Shown here: piece after piece, positions 27,399 to 35,862 of the stretch | Numbering within the stretch: the stretch's first letter is position 1 | Layout: the number at the start of each line of letters is the position of its first letter | Source: Streptacidiphilus sp. P02-A3a | GTDB taxonomy: Bacteria > Actinomycetota > Actinomycetes > Streptomycetales > Streptomycetaceae | Assembly: GCF_014084105.1 (NCBI RefSeq) | Contig: NZ_CP048289.1 | Location: 5,279,922-5,343,921 of the forward strand | DNA: 64,000 nt | Reading direction: 5' to 3' | Translations under genes and position numbers: made by a program | The notes under the pieces: model-generated | What the model saw: the letters and a program-made list of their open reading frames with translations, nothing else | The model's database searches: none | What the model was told of the DNA's origin: nothing

Positions 27399-29614
27399 GT
27401 GTGTTCGCTCCCCTCGTCCAGCCAAGCGCTGTCCTGTCGCCAGTCGCGCAGCGCGGCCGGCCAGTTCCTCCGAGCCTCGAACAACTCCCGCGCGCCCGCC
27501 CGATGCTGCGTGGACAGGAAGTGCAGTTCGCTCGCCAGCTGGTCCAGTACCGCCTCGTCGGGTGCCACGAGCACGTCGGACAGGTACCAGGCGGCGTGCA
27601 GCAGCCGGTACACCGAGCGGTGCACCGCCGGGGCCTCGTCCAACCCCAACCTGGGGTCGTGCTGGTCCGCACCGAAGGCGGAGGCCCGGCGCCGGTCGCC
27701 GCCCGCCGCCGCCACCGGGCTGGACGCCTCGGCGATCCAGCACAGCGCCCGGAGCCAGGCCTGGGCGTCGGAGGCCGCGAAGCTCTCGTGGAGCCGGTCC
27801 ACCACATGGGCCGACTCCCCCAGGCTGAGCCGGTGGTAGAGGCGGGTGGGCTCGCGCTCGGCCAGCAGGCCGCTGCCGGACCCCCCGGAGTGGTCGCTCA
27901 ACGTGGTGTGCACCTGGTACCAGGAGGGCGCCGCGAAGGCGGCGCCGGACCCGGTGCGCCCGCGCAGGCTGTGCAGCAGCAGGGTGCGCAGGAACCGGTC
28001 CCCGACGAAGTGGCCGTCCCCGCGTCCCTCGCCGCCGCGCCAGCCCTGGCCCAGCAGGAACTCCTCCGCGTGCAGCACCGCGTCGGAGCGGGTGTCCGGC
28101 TCCAGGTACCGCTCCGCCAGCGCGCGCGCCGCGTCGGCACTGCGCGCGGGCGAGAAGGTGACCAGCACGGACCGGGTGGTCTCGTCCGGGATCAGCCGCT
28201 CCAGCAGGTGGGACACCACGGGCGACTCGACGCGTCCACCGGCCTGCTCCGGCGCCGGGTGGGAGACCCGCAGGTCCAGCAGTGCGGCCGGGTCGAACCG
28301 GTGGTCGGCCCGAGTGGTGGCCCGGCCGACGCCACGGGGCGCGGTCTCGCTCGCGCCCCGGGCCAACTCGGCCACGGTGGCGGCTGCCAACGTGCTCAGG
28401 CCCAGGGGAACCCCCGCGCTGAAGCGGTGGATGAGCTGGGGCAGGGTGCCGGGAAACAGGTCATCGGGTGCGGCGCGGACCTCGGAGAACCGGGCCTCGA
28501 ACTGCTGGTCGATGATCCGGACGGTGTCCCGCACCGACAGCGGGGTCAGCTCCACCACCAGCAGGGCCGCGTCCGGGGTCTCCCCGGTCCGCCGCCACTC
28601 CCATCGGGCCGGGAAGTCGGTGACCGCGACCCGCTGGGCAGCGGGTCGGCGGCCGGTCACGGTGGCGGCGGTGGCGATCAGCACCAGCGGGTCCTGGCGG
28701 CGGCTCCGGCCGTGCCCGGGGAACCTGTTCTCCAGGACCAGTTCGAGGAAGCGTGCGCCCGCGGGTACCGCGTCGAGGTTGTCGAGCAGCAGCAGCGGGC
28801 GACGGATGCGGGTGAAGCGATGCCCCGCGGCGCCGAACGCGTCCGTGAGGTCGGCCAGGAAGGAGGCGACCAGCTCGCGTTCGGCGCTGTCCCGGAACGC
28901 GCCGCCGGTGTGGAAGTCCCTGGCGGTGACCAGGAGGCTCTCGTAGCTGTCACCCGGCAGGTCCCGCCGGTGATCGGCCCACCAGCGCAGCGCCGCGTCC
29001 CGGTGCCGGTGCGCGAGTTCCGCCCCGGACTTCGAGAAGACCTTGACGCTCGCCTTCACGAAGGCGTCCACCGGGAACGGGGCGACATGACCGGCCAACT
29101 CGGCCAGGACCTCACTGACCCACTCGTCCACGTGGTCGCCGTGGCGTCCGGTCTCCAGGATCCTGAGGACACCGGGGCGGGCCTGGTCCAACCGTCTTCG
29201 TGCCTGCTCAGCCGTCATGTACTCGCCCGGCTGCCACAGGGACAACGCCAGCAGGCCCAGCTCCAGGCGGGTGAACGCGGCCCGCCGGATGTGCCGGATT
29301 CCCAGTCCGAGATCCCAGACCGCGTCGTGCAGTAATCGCAGCAGTGGTGACTGCGGGCCGCCGGAAGCCGACCCGTACTCCGACGCCGGGTAGTTGCGCG
29401 GGGCCGCGAGATCCAGGTAGGCGCGTGGGGCGCGCCCGCCGTAGGCCTCGTCCAGGCGGCGGAGCACCGCGGTCTTCCCGATGCCGCGGCCCCCGGTGAG
29501 CAGGATCACCGGGATGTCGTCGTGGTGCGGGAGGTTGATCCGCTGTTCGCGGGTGAGCGCCAGACCGACGAGCGACGACACCCGGTCAAGAAAAGCATCG
29601 CGATCGTACAGCAC
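27395..29614 (-). CDS. Large P-loop NTPase paired with the receptor gene
   Basis: A 739-residue protein from the GTG at 29614, with a GGGGGG ribosome-binding site 5 bases upstream. Walker A is LLTGGRGIGKTAVLR near residue 42; a Walker B-like strand is RPLLLLDNLDAVP near residue 275; VLIATAATVTGRR follows as a sensor-type strand. It resembles STAND/AAA ATPases that act in signalling, but no N-terminal effector domain precedes the P-loop. The C-terminal 350 residues are helical and have no recognised repeats. The stop overlaps the start of the receptor gene by 4 bases. The pairing suggests ATP-dependent signalling linked to an extracellular ligand; function is unproven. Confidence 0.75.
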   Translation of the reverse strand: MLYDRDAFLDRVSSLVGLALTREQRINLPHHDDIPVILLTGGRGIGKTAVLRRLDEAYGGRAPRAYLDLAAPRNYPASEYGSASGGPQSPLLRLLHDAVWDLGLGIRHIRRAAFTRLELGLLALSLWQPGEYMTAEQARRRLDQARPGVLRILETGRHGDHVDEWVSEVLAELAGHVAPFPVDAFVKASVKVFSKSGAELAHRHRDAALRWWADHRRDLPGDSYESLLVTARDFHTGGAFRDSAERELVASFLADLTDAFGAAGHRFTRIRRPLLLLDNLDAVPAGARFLELVLENRFPGHGRSRRQDPLVLIATAATVTGRRPAAQRVAVTDFPARWEWRRTGETPDAALLVVELTPLSVRDTVRIIDQQFEARFSEVRAAPDDLFPGTLPQLIHRFSAGVPLGLSTLAAATVAELARGASETAPRGVGRATTRADHRFDPAALLDLRVSHPAPEQAGGRVESPVVSHLLERLIPDETTRSVLVTFSPARSADAARALAERYLEPDTRSDAVLHAEEFLLGQGWRGGEGRGDGHFVGDRFLRTLLLHSLRGRTGSGAAFAAPSWYQVHTTLSDHSGGSGSGLLAEREPTRLYHRLSLGESAHVVDRLHESFAASDAQAWLRALCWIAEASSPVAAAGGDRRRASAFGADQHDPRLGLDEAPAVHRSVYRLLHAAWYLSDVLVAPDEAVLDQLASELHFLSTQHRAGARELFEARRNWPAALRDWRQDSAWLDEGSEHT

Positions 29615-29628
29615 CCGGCCCCCCGATC

Positions 29629-29652
29629 TGAACCGCCGTCACATGCGGTTCA
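29629..29652. promoter_or_regulatory. Inverted repeat at the NTPase ribosome-binding site
   Basis: TGAACCGC (29629-29636) and GCGGTTCA (29645-29652) are exact reverse complements with an 8-nt spacer. The repeat ends only 4 bases before the Shine-Dalgarno run of the NTPase gene, so it could be an operator overlapping the promoter or an RNA hairpin. No regulator gene is adjacent. Confidence 0.45.
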
Positions 29653-29785
29653 TGTGTGGAGAATAAGGCTATCCGGCTCGATGGTGTGTGCGAGGCCAAA
29701 CAGCAGGCTGGCACCCGGCGGGTGTCCGTGGCCGCCGTCCGGCCGATCCGCGACCGGGGGCGGCCCCGGCTGCCGGACAGCGGGG

Positions 29786-30784
29786 TCAGCTCTCGCCCTC
29801 CTCCGGGTGGCCGCCGTTCTCGGCGGGGTCGGCCGGGGCCAGCCGGGCCACCAGCTCGCTCAGCGCCTGGCAGGCCTGGGCGATCTTCTGGTAGGTGCTC
29901 CGGCGCTCGGTGATCACCGCCGCCAGCAGCAGCGTGGTCAGCGCGGCCGACCCGTTCAGCAACTGCAGGGTGATCATGATCTCGACGGTGGTCGGCGTGG
30001 CGAACGGACCGGTGCGGTAGATCGCCGCCCCGATCGTGAACATCGACACGATCAGCACTCCCAGCACCGCTCCCACCAGCTGGAACCGCAGTGCGGACCA
30101 GATCAGGAACGGGAAGACCAGGAAGAGCAGGGTGAGCGAGCTGTGGGTGACCAGCGCCGTCACGATGCCGGTCCCGGCCAGTACCAGCGCCGCCTCGCCC
30201 CACTGGTACCAGTTGATCTCCTCCGGCAGCCGGACGGTGAGGCCGACCAGCAGCAGCGGCGCGATCACCAGCACACCCATCGCGTCGCCGGTCCACCAGG
30301 CGGTCCACACCGTCCAGAACTCGCCCCACCGCAGCGACCCGGTCACCAGCAGCGTGATGCTGCCCACGGTCGCGCTGATCAGCATCCCGCCGAAGGCGCC
30401 CAGGAAGACCAGGGCCACCCCGTCCCGCAGCCGGTCCAGGGTGATCCGGAAGCCCACCCGGCGCAGCATCAGGCAGGCGCACAGGGGGGCCAGCGTGCTG
30501 CCCGCGACGATCGCGGCGGAGGCGCCGCTGAACGGCCCGATGGAGATGACCACCAGGAACTCGCCGATCGCGATCCCGGGCCAGATCCGCAGCCCCATGG
30601 TGAGCAGGCTGGCCAGGGCGATGCCGGTGGGCGGCCACAGCGGGGTGACCTTCGCGCCGCCGACGACCACCTGGCGCTGCAGACCGAGCCGACCCGCGGC
30701 GAAGTAGGCAGCGGCGACCGCGAGGATCAGCAGTCCGGTCTTGATCGGACGCCGGAGTCCCTGGTAGCGCAGCACAGCAGCCAT
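29786..30784 (-). CDS. MASE1-type membrane sensor protein
   Basis: A 332-residue integral membrane protein (ATG at 30784; GTG at 30820 is an alternative). It has the MASE1 layout of about eight to ten membrane helices, with the characteristic PLWPPTGIALASLL loop, GIAIGEFLV, and WTAWWTGDAMGVLVIAPLLL. A short C-terminal cytoplasmic helix (STYQKIAQACQALSELVARL) could be a coiled coil. MASE1 is normally the input domain of histidine kinases, diguanylate cyclases or SpoIIE phosphatases. Here it ends without an output domain, but follows a PP2C phosphatase gene on the same strand, so the two probably form a split receptor-phosphatase. Confidence 0.85.
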   Translation of the reverse strand: MAAVLRYQGLRRPIKTGLLILAVAAAYFAAGRLGLQRQVVVGGAKVTPLWPPTGIALASLLTMGLRIWPGIAIGEFLVVISIGPFSGASAAIVAGSTLAPLCACLMLRRVGFRITLDRLRDGVALVFLGAFGGMLISATVGSITLLVTGSLRWGEFWTVWTAWWTGDAMGVLVIAPLLLVGLTVRLPEEINWYQWGEAALVLAGTGIVTALVTHSSLTLLFLVFPFLIWSALRFQLVGAVLGVLIVSMFTIGAAIYRTGPFATPTTVEIMITLQLLNGSAALTTLLLAAVITERRSTYQKIAQACQALSELVARLAPADPAENGGHPEEGES

Positions 30785-30841
30785 CAGACAACGAGACCCG
30801 GCCGACCCGCGCGGTGACACGCGCGCCGGGCCGCGTTTCTG

Positions 30842-30915
30842 TCAGCCGTCGCCGCCGGGGTCAGCGTCGCCACCGGGGTCAGCGTCGCCACCCAGGTCAG
30901 CCGTCGCCGCCCGGC
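30842..30915. repeat. Four tandem copies of an 18-19-bp unit at a gene end
   Basis: Four near-identical units of the form TCAGCGTCGCCACCGGGG lie head to tail between the PP2C gene end and the MASE1 gene: about 30842-30860, 30861-30878, 30879-30896 and 30897-30915. The last includes the stop codon and final GGDG codons of the PP2C gene, so the repeats are duplications of the gene's own 3' end. They differ from one another at a few bases, so the expansion is not very recent, or is under drift. Confidence 0.75.
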
Positions 30916-31727
30916 GCGGCGTCGTGGCAGAGCACCAGGACCGCGGCGTCATCCGTGTGGCCGGTGAGCTCGGCCACCTTGATCACCTCGGCCGCCAGCT
31001 CGTCCGGGTCGGCACCGACCCCGGCCCCGGCCCGGACCACCCGGGCCACCTGCTCCAGACCGGCCTCGATCGGGAACGAGGGCCCCTCGACCACCCCGTC
31101 GGTCAGCAGCACGAACGCGCCCGGCTGCGGCAGCGGGCGGCGGGTCACCGGGTACTCCTCGCCCGGCAGGATCCCCAGCGGCACCCCGCCCGCGTCGTGG
31201 GCGACGCCGTAGCGGCCGTCGGCGGTGGCCCAGACGGCGGGCACATGTCCCGCCCGGGCGTCGGCCAGCTCCCAGGTGACCGGGTCGAAGCTGAGGAAGC
31301 TGCAGGTCACGAACAGGGTGGAGTCCATCGACAGCAGCAGGTCGTTGGCCCGACGGAGCACTTCGCCCGGGTCCGCGGCGGTCGCCGCGACCGCTCGCAG
31401 GCCGATCCTGACCTGCCCCATGAACGCCGCCGCCTCCACGTCGTGCCCCTGCACGTCGCCGATCGAGAAGCCGAGGGCGCCGCCCGGCAGCTCGAACCCG
31501 TCGTACCAGTCGCCGCCGATGTCCAGGCCGTGGCGGGCCGGGGCGTACCGGGCGGCGGTGCGCAGCCCGGGCAGCTGCGGCAGCTCACCCGGGAGCAGCC
31601 CGCCCTGCAGGGCCTGGGCCAGCTCCACCCGGGCCCGCTGGAACTCGGCCCGTTCCAGGGCCTGGGCGGTGAGCCGTCCGAGCTCACTGAGCAGGTCCTC
31701 GGCACTGGCGGGATGGCGTCGGGTCAT
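30897..31727 (-). CDS. PP2C-type (SpoIIE) protein phosphatase
   Basis: A 276-residue protein starting MTRRHPASAEDLLSELG. An N-terminal helix (residues 10-45) precedes the phosphatase domain. The metal-binding acidic motifs are present: GGDWYDGF near residue 88, IGDVQGHDVEAA near 105, TDGVVEGP near 215 and TGHTDDAAVLVL at the end. These enzymes remove phosphate from Ser/Thr, typically on anti-anti-sigma factors in partner-switching. The gene lacks an input domain and lies directly upstream of a MASE1 membrane-sensor gene. No anti-sigma or STAS gene is adjacent, so the target is unknown. Confidence 0.88.
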   Translation of the reverse strand: MTRRHPASAEDLLSELGRLTAQALERAEFQRARVELAQALQGGLLPGELPQLPGLRTAARYAPARHGLDIGGDWYDGFELPGGALGFSIGDVQGHDVEAAAFMGQVRIGLRAVAATAADPGEVLRRANDLLLSMDSTLFVTCSFLSFDPVTWELADARAGHVPAVWATADGRYGVAHDAGGVPLGILPGEEYPVTRRPLPQPGAFVLLTDGVVEGPSFPIEAGLEQVARVVRAGAGVGADPDELAAEVIKVAELTGHTDDAAVLVLCHDAAPGGDG

Positions 31728-32047
31728 CGACCCTCCGTTGTAGGTCGGATCCCTCGGCCGGGTCCGTGTCACCTGCGCGGGTCGGCCCCAGGGGATCTCC
31801 AGCCGACCGGACCGTGCCCACGGGCGGGCCCGGGTCGCACTGCTCTGCGCCCGCCCATCCTATTTCCGAGTCGTGCGCTCCGCTTGGCGGGTCTGCTGCG
31901 GTCGCGGCGGGTCCGGCCGGACCCGCCTGCCCCCACCCTACGACCGGTGCGGCCCACCTGCCGCCCGCGCTGGTGGACGCGGTGGGCAGGCCGATCCGGC
32001 GGTACGACAGTATGTGCGCCATGGGGACAACGGGTGGGGCGGAGGAC

Positions 32048-32833
32048 ATGGACGTGGACGTCGCGGTGGCACCGGCGGCCCCACCCCGGCGCCGGGGGGT
32101 GCGCCGGACGCTGGTGGCGGTGACCGCGGCCGTGGTCGTCGGCGGCGCGGTGGGGGTCGGCGCGGTCGCGGTGGTGTCCGGCGGCGCGTCGGCCACGTCC
32201 GGCACCGCGTCCCGTACGTCGTCCGGCACCGACTCGCTCGCGAACCCTCCCGCCCGCCACGCCACCGCCGCCGCGAGCGCCCCCGCCCGCAAACCGTCGG
32301 CGAGCCACGCGCCGGAGAGCCCGCAGTCGCTGATCCAGGCCGGATCGGTGTCGGCGTCCTCGGCCGCGCTGCCGCCGCCGGTGGCACCGGTCGGCTACGC
32401 CCTCCAGCGGGACCCGGACGGCTTCACGCTCGCGGTGCCGGACGCCTGGGCACGCAGCACCGACGCCTCCGGCCGGGTCTACTACATGTCGGCCGACCAG
32501 TCGCTGCGGATCGGGGTCCATGTCACGCCGGTGTCGGCGACCGGACCGCTGGGGGACCTCCAGGCGGAGGACGCCGCCGGTCCGCAGACCAACCCGGGGT
32601 ACCGGGACGCCGGGGTGGTGCCGACCACGTACCACTCCTCCGCCGGTGCCGCGCTCTGGACCTGGACCTGGGACGGCTACACCCCCGCCGACCTGGGCGC
32701 CCGCCGGGTACTCGACCTGTCCTGGGTGGAGGACGGCCGCACGTACGACTTCTGGGTCTCCGCCCCGATGGCCGACCTCCCCCAGGCGGAGACGGTCTTC
32801 AACGCCATCTCGGCGACCTTCCGGGTCGGCTGA
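32048..32833 (+). CDS. Membrane-anchored extracellular protein
   Basis: A 261-residue protein (ATG at 32048, with a GGAGG run just upstream; in-frame ATGs at 32021 and 32012 are alternatives). A short Pro/Arg-rich cytoplasmic tip (PPRRRGVRR) leads into one membrane helix (TLVAVTAAVVVGGAVGVGAV). A Ser/Ala/Thr-rich linker follows, then a compact C-terminal domain of about 130 residues (GYALQRDPDGFTLAVPDAWA; STDASGRVYYMSADQSLRIG; ALWTWTWDGYTPADLGA). This domain resembles the extracellular part of some actinomycete Ser/Thr-kinase-associated proteins. No catalytic motif was seen, and function is unknown. Confidence 0.7.
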   Translation: MDVDVAVAPAAPPRRRGVRRTLVAVTAAVVVGGAVGVGAVAVVSGGASATSGTASRTSSGTDSLANPPARHATAAASAPARKPSASHAPESPQSLIQAGSVSASSAALPPPVAPVGYALQRDPDGFTLAVPDAWARSTDASGRVYYMSADQSLRIGVHVTPVSATGPLGDLQAEDAAGPQTNPGYRDAGVVPTTYHSSAGAALWTWTWDGYTPADLGARRVLDLSWVEDGRTYDFWVSAPMADLPQAETVFNAISATFRVG

Positions 32834-32884
32834 CCGGCCCCACCCGGCCGGATGACCCGAGGATCCGATGAGACGCCCGGTGCA

Positions 32885-32890
32885 TAGGAT
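32885..32890 (+). promoter_or_regulatory. Candidate -10 box for the pcp gene
   Basis: TAGGAT lies 72 bp before the pcp start and matches the actinomycete housekeeping -10 consensus (TAGxxT). No clear -35 box is at the proper distance, so this is a tentative assignment. Confidence 0.3.
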
Positions 32891-32961
32891 GGGGCGCTCC
32901 GCCGACCCGTGCTCCCCGACGGCCGCACCGCGGCCACCACCGCCGCTGAAGGAGACCGCCC

Positions 32962-33606
32962 GTGGCCACCGTCCTGCTCACCGGGTTCGAGCCGTTCGGC
33001 GGCGCCACCGTCAACCCGTCCTGGACGGCCGTCTCGCTCGCCGCCGCCGAGCCGCCCGCCGGGCTGCGGGTCGAGGCCGTGCTGCTGCCCTGCGTCTTCG
33101 GCGACTCGATCGCCGCCCTGCGCGCGGCCGTCCGCCGCACCGAGCCGGACCTGGTGCTGTGCGTCGGCCAGGCGGGCGGGCGTCCCGACATCACGCTGGA
33201 GCGGGTCGCCGTCAACCTCGACGACGCGAGCATCCCCGACAACGCCGGGAACCAACCGATCGACACGCCGGTGGTGCCCGGCGGACCCGCCGCCTACTTC
33301 GGTGCGCTGCCGCTGAAGGCGTGCGTGGCCGCCGTCCGCGAGGCCGGACTGCCCGCCTCCGTCTCGCAGACCGCCGGTACCTTCGTCTGCAACCACGTGT
33401 TCTACGGGCTGATGCACCTGGCCGCGACCGAACTACCGGCGCTGCGCGGCGGATTTGTGCACATCCCGTTCAGCCCGGGGCAGGTCATCGACCGGTCGCA
33501 GGCCTCGCTGCCGGAGAGCTGCTCGGCCGAGGCGCTACGGGTGATCATGGCGACGGCCCTCGCCCGCGAGAGCGACCTGCGCACCGCCGAAGGCGCCCTC
33601 TGCTGA
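32962..33606 (+). CDS. pcp: Pyroglutamyl-peptidase I
   Basis: A 214-residue cytoplasmic cysteine peptidase that removes N-terminal pyroglutamate from peptides. The start is a GTG preceded by GAAGGAG at a good distance. Family landmarks are LLTGFEPFGG at the N-terminus, the catalytic Glu in PDITLERVAVN, the catalytic Cys in GTFVCNHVFYGLMH and the His in GGFVHIPFSPGQ. Length and order are those of the C15 family. The gene stands alone between two unrelated genes. Confidence 0.95.
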   Translation: MATVLLTGFEPFGGATVNPSWTAVSLAAAEPPAGLRVEAVLLPCVFGDSIAALRAAVRRTEPDLVLCVGQAGGRPDITLERVAVNLDDASIPDNAGNQPIDTPVVPGGPAAYFGALPLKACVAAVREAGLPASVSQTAGTFVCNHVFYGLMHLAATELPALRGGFVHIPFSPGQVIDRSQASLPESCSAEALRVIMATALARESDLRTAEGALC

Positions 33607-33746
33607 CCGACCGGCGCAGCGCCCGCGCTCGGCGCGGGACACCGACCGCGCGCCCCCTCGCGGGATAGCCTGGCCCCACGTCAGGGACTGCCAGGGGCCG
33701 CGTCCTTCACTCGATGGTCACCGGCCGGGAGAGCGAAGGAGGACGC

Positions 33747-35483
33747 ATGGGCACGGTCGCGGAGCAACTGCTTGAGGTGCTGGTCCAGGCGGGGGTGCGG
33801 CGGATCTACGGTGTGGTCGGCGACAGCCTGAACCCGCTGGTCGACGCGATCCGGCGGAGCAAGGGCGCGGTGGAGTGGGTGGCCGTCTGCAACGAGGAGG
33901 CCGGGGCGTTCGCGGCCTCCGCCGAGTCCCAGGTCACCGGCGGTCTCGCGGTCTGCGCCGGTTCCTGCGGCCCGGGCAACGCACACCTGGTCCAGGGCCT
34001 GTACGACGCCCGCCGCAGCGGGGCCTCGGTGCTGGCGATCGCCTCGCACATCCCGACCGACCAGATCGGCACCGAGTTCTTCCAGGAGACCCACCCGGAG
34101 CTGCTCTTCCGTGACGTCGCGGACTGGTGCGAGCAGCTCAGCCTGCCCGCCCAGCTGCCCCGGATGGGCCGCATCGCGGTGCAGCACGCCCTCGGCGCGC
34201 CGGGGGTGTCGGTGCTGGTGCTGCCCGGCGACGTGGCCGCCGAAGCGGCGGTCAACCCCACCGGCGGGTACACCGCCGTACCCGCGACCGGGCGGGTCCA
34301 ACCCGCCGCCGAGGTCACCGCCGAGCTGGCCCGGCAGCTCAACGCGGCGAAGAAGGTGGCGCTGTTCTGCGGCGCGGGCGCGCGCGACGCCCACACCGAG
34401 GTGATGCGACTGGCCGGGACGCTGCACGCCCCGGTCGGGCACACCCTGCGCGGCAAGGAGTGGATCCAGTACGACAACCCGTACGACGTCGGCATGATCG
34501 GCCTGCTCGGCTACGGCGCCTGCTACGACGCGTTGCACGAGGCCGACCTGGTGCTCATGCTCGGCGCCGACTTCCCGTACGACAGCTTCCTGCCGAAGGC
34601 CCGGACCGTCCAGGTCGACCGGGACGCCCGGGCGCTGGGGCGGCGCACCCCGCTGCAACTCGCGGTCCACGGCGATGTCGCCGCCACCCTGGACGCTCTC
34701 CAGCCGCAGCTCACCCCGCACACCGACCGCGCCTTCCTGGACACCATGCTGAACCGCCACGAACGCGCGCTGACCAAGGCCGTCGACGCCTACACCACAC
34801 GTGTGGAGCGGCACACCCCGATCCATCCCGAGTACGCCGCCAGCGTGCTGGACAGCCTGGCCGCCGACGACGCCGTGTTCACCGTCGACACCGGTATGAA
34901 CAACGTCTGGGCCGCGCGCTACCTCACCCCGAACGGGCGGCGCCGGGTGATCGGCTCGTTCACCCACGGCAGCATGGCCAACGCCCTGCCGCAGGCCATC
35001 GGCGCCGCGTACGCCGACCCCGACCGCCAAGTGGTCGCGCTGTGCGGGGACGGCGGGCTCAGCATGCTGCTCGGCGAACTGATCACCGTCCGGCAGCACG
35101 ACCTGAACCTCAAGGCCGTCGTCTTCAACAACGCCTCGCTGGGCATGGTCCGCCTGGAGATGCTGGTCGACGGCCTGCCCGCCTTCGGCACCGACCACCC
35201 GCCGGTCGACTACAGCGCGATCGCCCGCGCCATCGGCATCCCCAGCCGCCGGGTGGAGCTCCCGACCGACGTCCACAAGGCGCTGGACGAGGCGCTGAAC
35301 CGCCCCGGACCGGCCCTGGTCGAGATCGTCACCGATCCCAACGCCCTCTCGGTGCCCTCCCACATCAGCCTGGACCAGGTGAAGGGCTTCGCCCTGGCCG
35401 CCGGTCGCACCGTCCTCGACGGCGGCGTCGGCACCATGATCGACCTGGCCCGGGCCAACCTCCGCAACATTCCCCGCCCCTGA
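33747..35483 (+). CDS. poxB: PoxB-type pyruvate/TPP-dependent enzyme
   Basis: A 578-residue thiamine-diphosphate enzyme. The ATG at 33747 has a GAAGGAGG site 6-7 bases upstream. The N-terminal Pyr domain has the catalytic Glu (VCNEEAGAFAA) and SCGPGNAHLVQGLYDARR; the middle domain binds FAD in PoxB relatives; the C-terminal PP domain has GDGGLSMLLGELITV with NNASLGMV, the GDG...NN diphosphate-binding motif. PoxB oxidises pyruvate to acetate and CO2, passing electrons to quinone. The C-terminal membrane-binding helix is not obvious. No neighbouring gene tells the role; acetolactate synthase-like relatives are an alternative. Confidence 0.85.
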   Translation: MGTVAEQLLEVLVQAGVRRIYGVVGDSLNPLVDAIRRSKGAVEWVAVCNEEAGAFAASAESQVTGGLAVCAGSCGPGNAHLVQGLYDARRSGASVLAIASHIPTDQIGTEFFQETHPELLFRDVADWCEQLSLPAQLPRMGRIAVQHALGAPGVSVLVLPGDVAAEAAVNPTGGYTAVPATGRVQPAAEVTAELARQLNAAKKVALFCGAGARDAHTEVMRLAGTLHAPVGHTLRGKEWIQYDNPYDVGMIGLLGYGACYDALHEADLVLMLGADFPYDSFLPKARTVQVDRDARALGRRTPLQLAVHGDVAATLDALQPQLTPHTDRAFLDTMLNRHERALTKAVDAYTTRVERHTPIHPEYAASVLDSLAADDAVFTVDTGMNNVWAARYLTPNGRRRVIGSFTHGSMANALPQAIGAAYADPDRQVVALCGDGGLSMLLGELITVRQHDLNLKAVVFNNASLGMVRLEMLVDGLPAFGTDHPPVDYSAIARAIGIPSRRVELPTDVHKALDEALNRPGPALVEIVTDPNALSVPSHISLDQVKGFALAAGRTVLDGGVGTMIDLARANLRNIPRP

Positions 35484-35547
35484 CCCGCCGTCACCCGACT
35501 CCGCGCCCGGTGAGCGGGGTGGCGGAGCCGGCGCCTGGGGAGCGGTG

Positions 35548-35862
35548 ATGGCGCTCTACGGGACCGGCGCCGCGCTCGGCGCGGTGGGGCTGCTGCTGTG
35601 CCCGGCGCCACCGCGCCCGCTGCTGGTCGCGATGGTCGCGACGCTGGGGTGGGCGCTGCCGTCAGCGGCGCTGGCCCGGTCCCTCCCGCTGGGCTGGGTC
35701 GGCGGCGCTGCCGGCCGGTGCCGGGTCCTCGGTCTGCGGCTAGCTGTACTCGGCGGTGACCCAGGCCCGGGCCGGGCCGCAGGAGCGGGCCCGGATCTCC
35801 GCCTACAGCAGCCTCGGCGCCTCCGCCTCCGCCCTCGGCCCGGTCGGCCGCTCCACCGCTCA
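35548..35862 (+). pseudogene. MFS transporter remnant
   Basis: Two plus-strand frames hold pieces of the C-terminal half of an MFS exporter: MALYGTGAALGAVGLLL and LLVAMVATLGWALPSAAL in one, then AVTQARAGPQERARISAYSS and LGASASALGPVG in another. Both blocks match the late helices and the loop between them in DHA3-type permeases. The frame changes near 35730 and the rest is missing; the gene ends where the LacI gene begins on the other strand. It accounts for most of the 35484-35859 gap. Confidence 0.6.

Noticed and set aside
26022..27839. 605-codon plus-strand frame over the receptor gene
   Set aside because: Antisense shadow; the receptor frame shows a membrane helix and a binding-protein fold.
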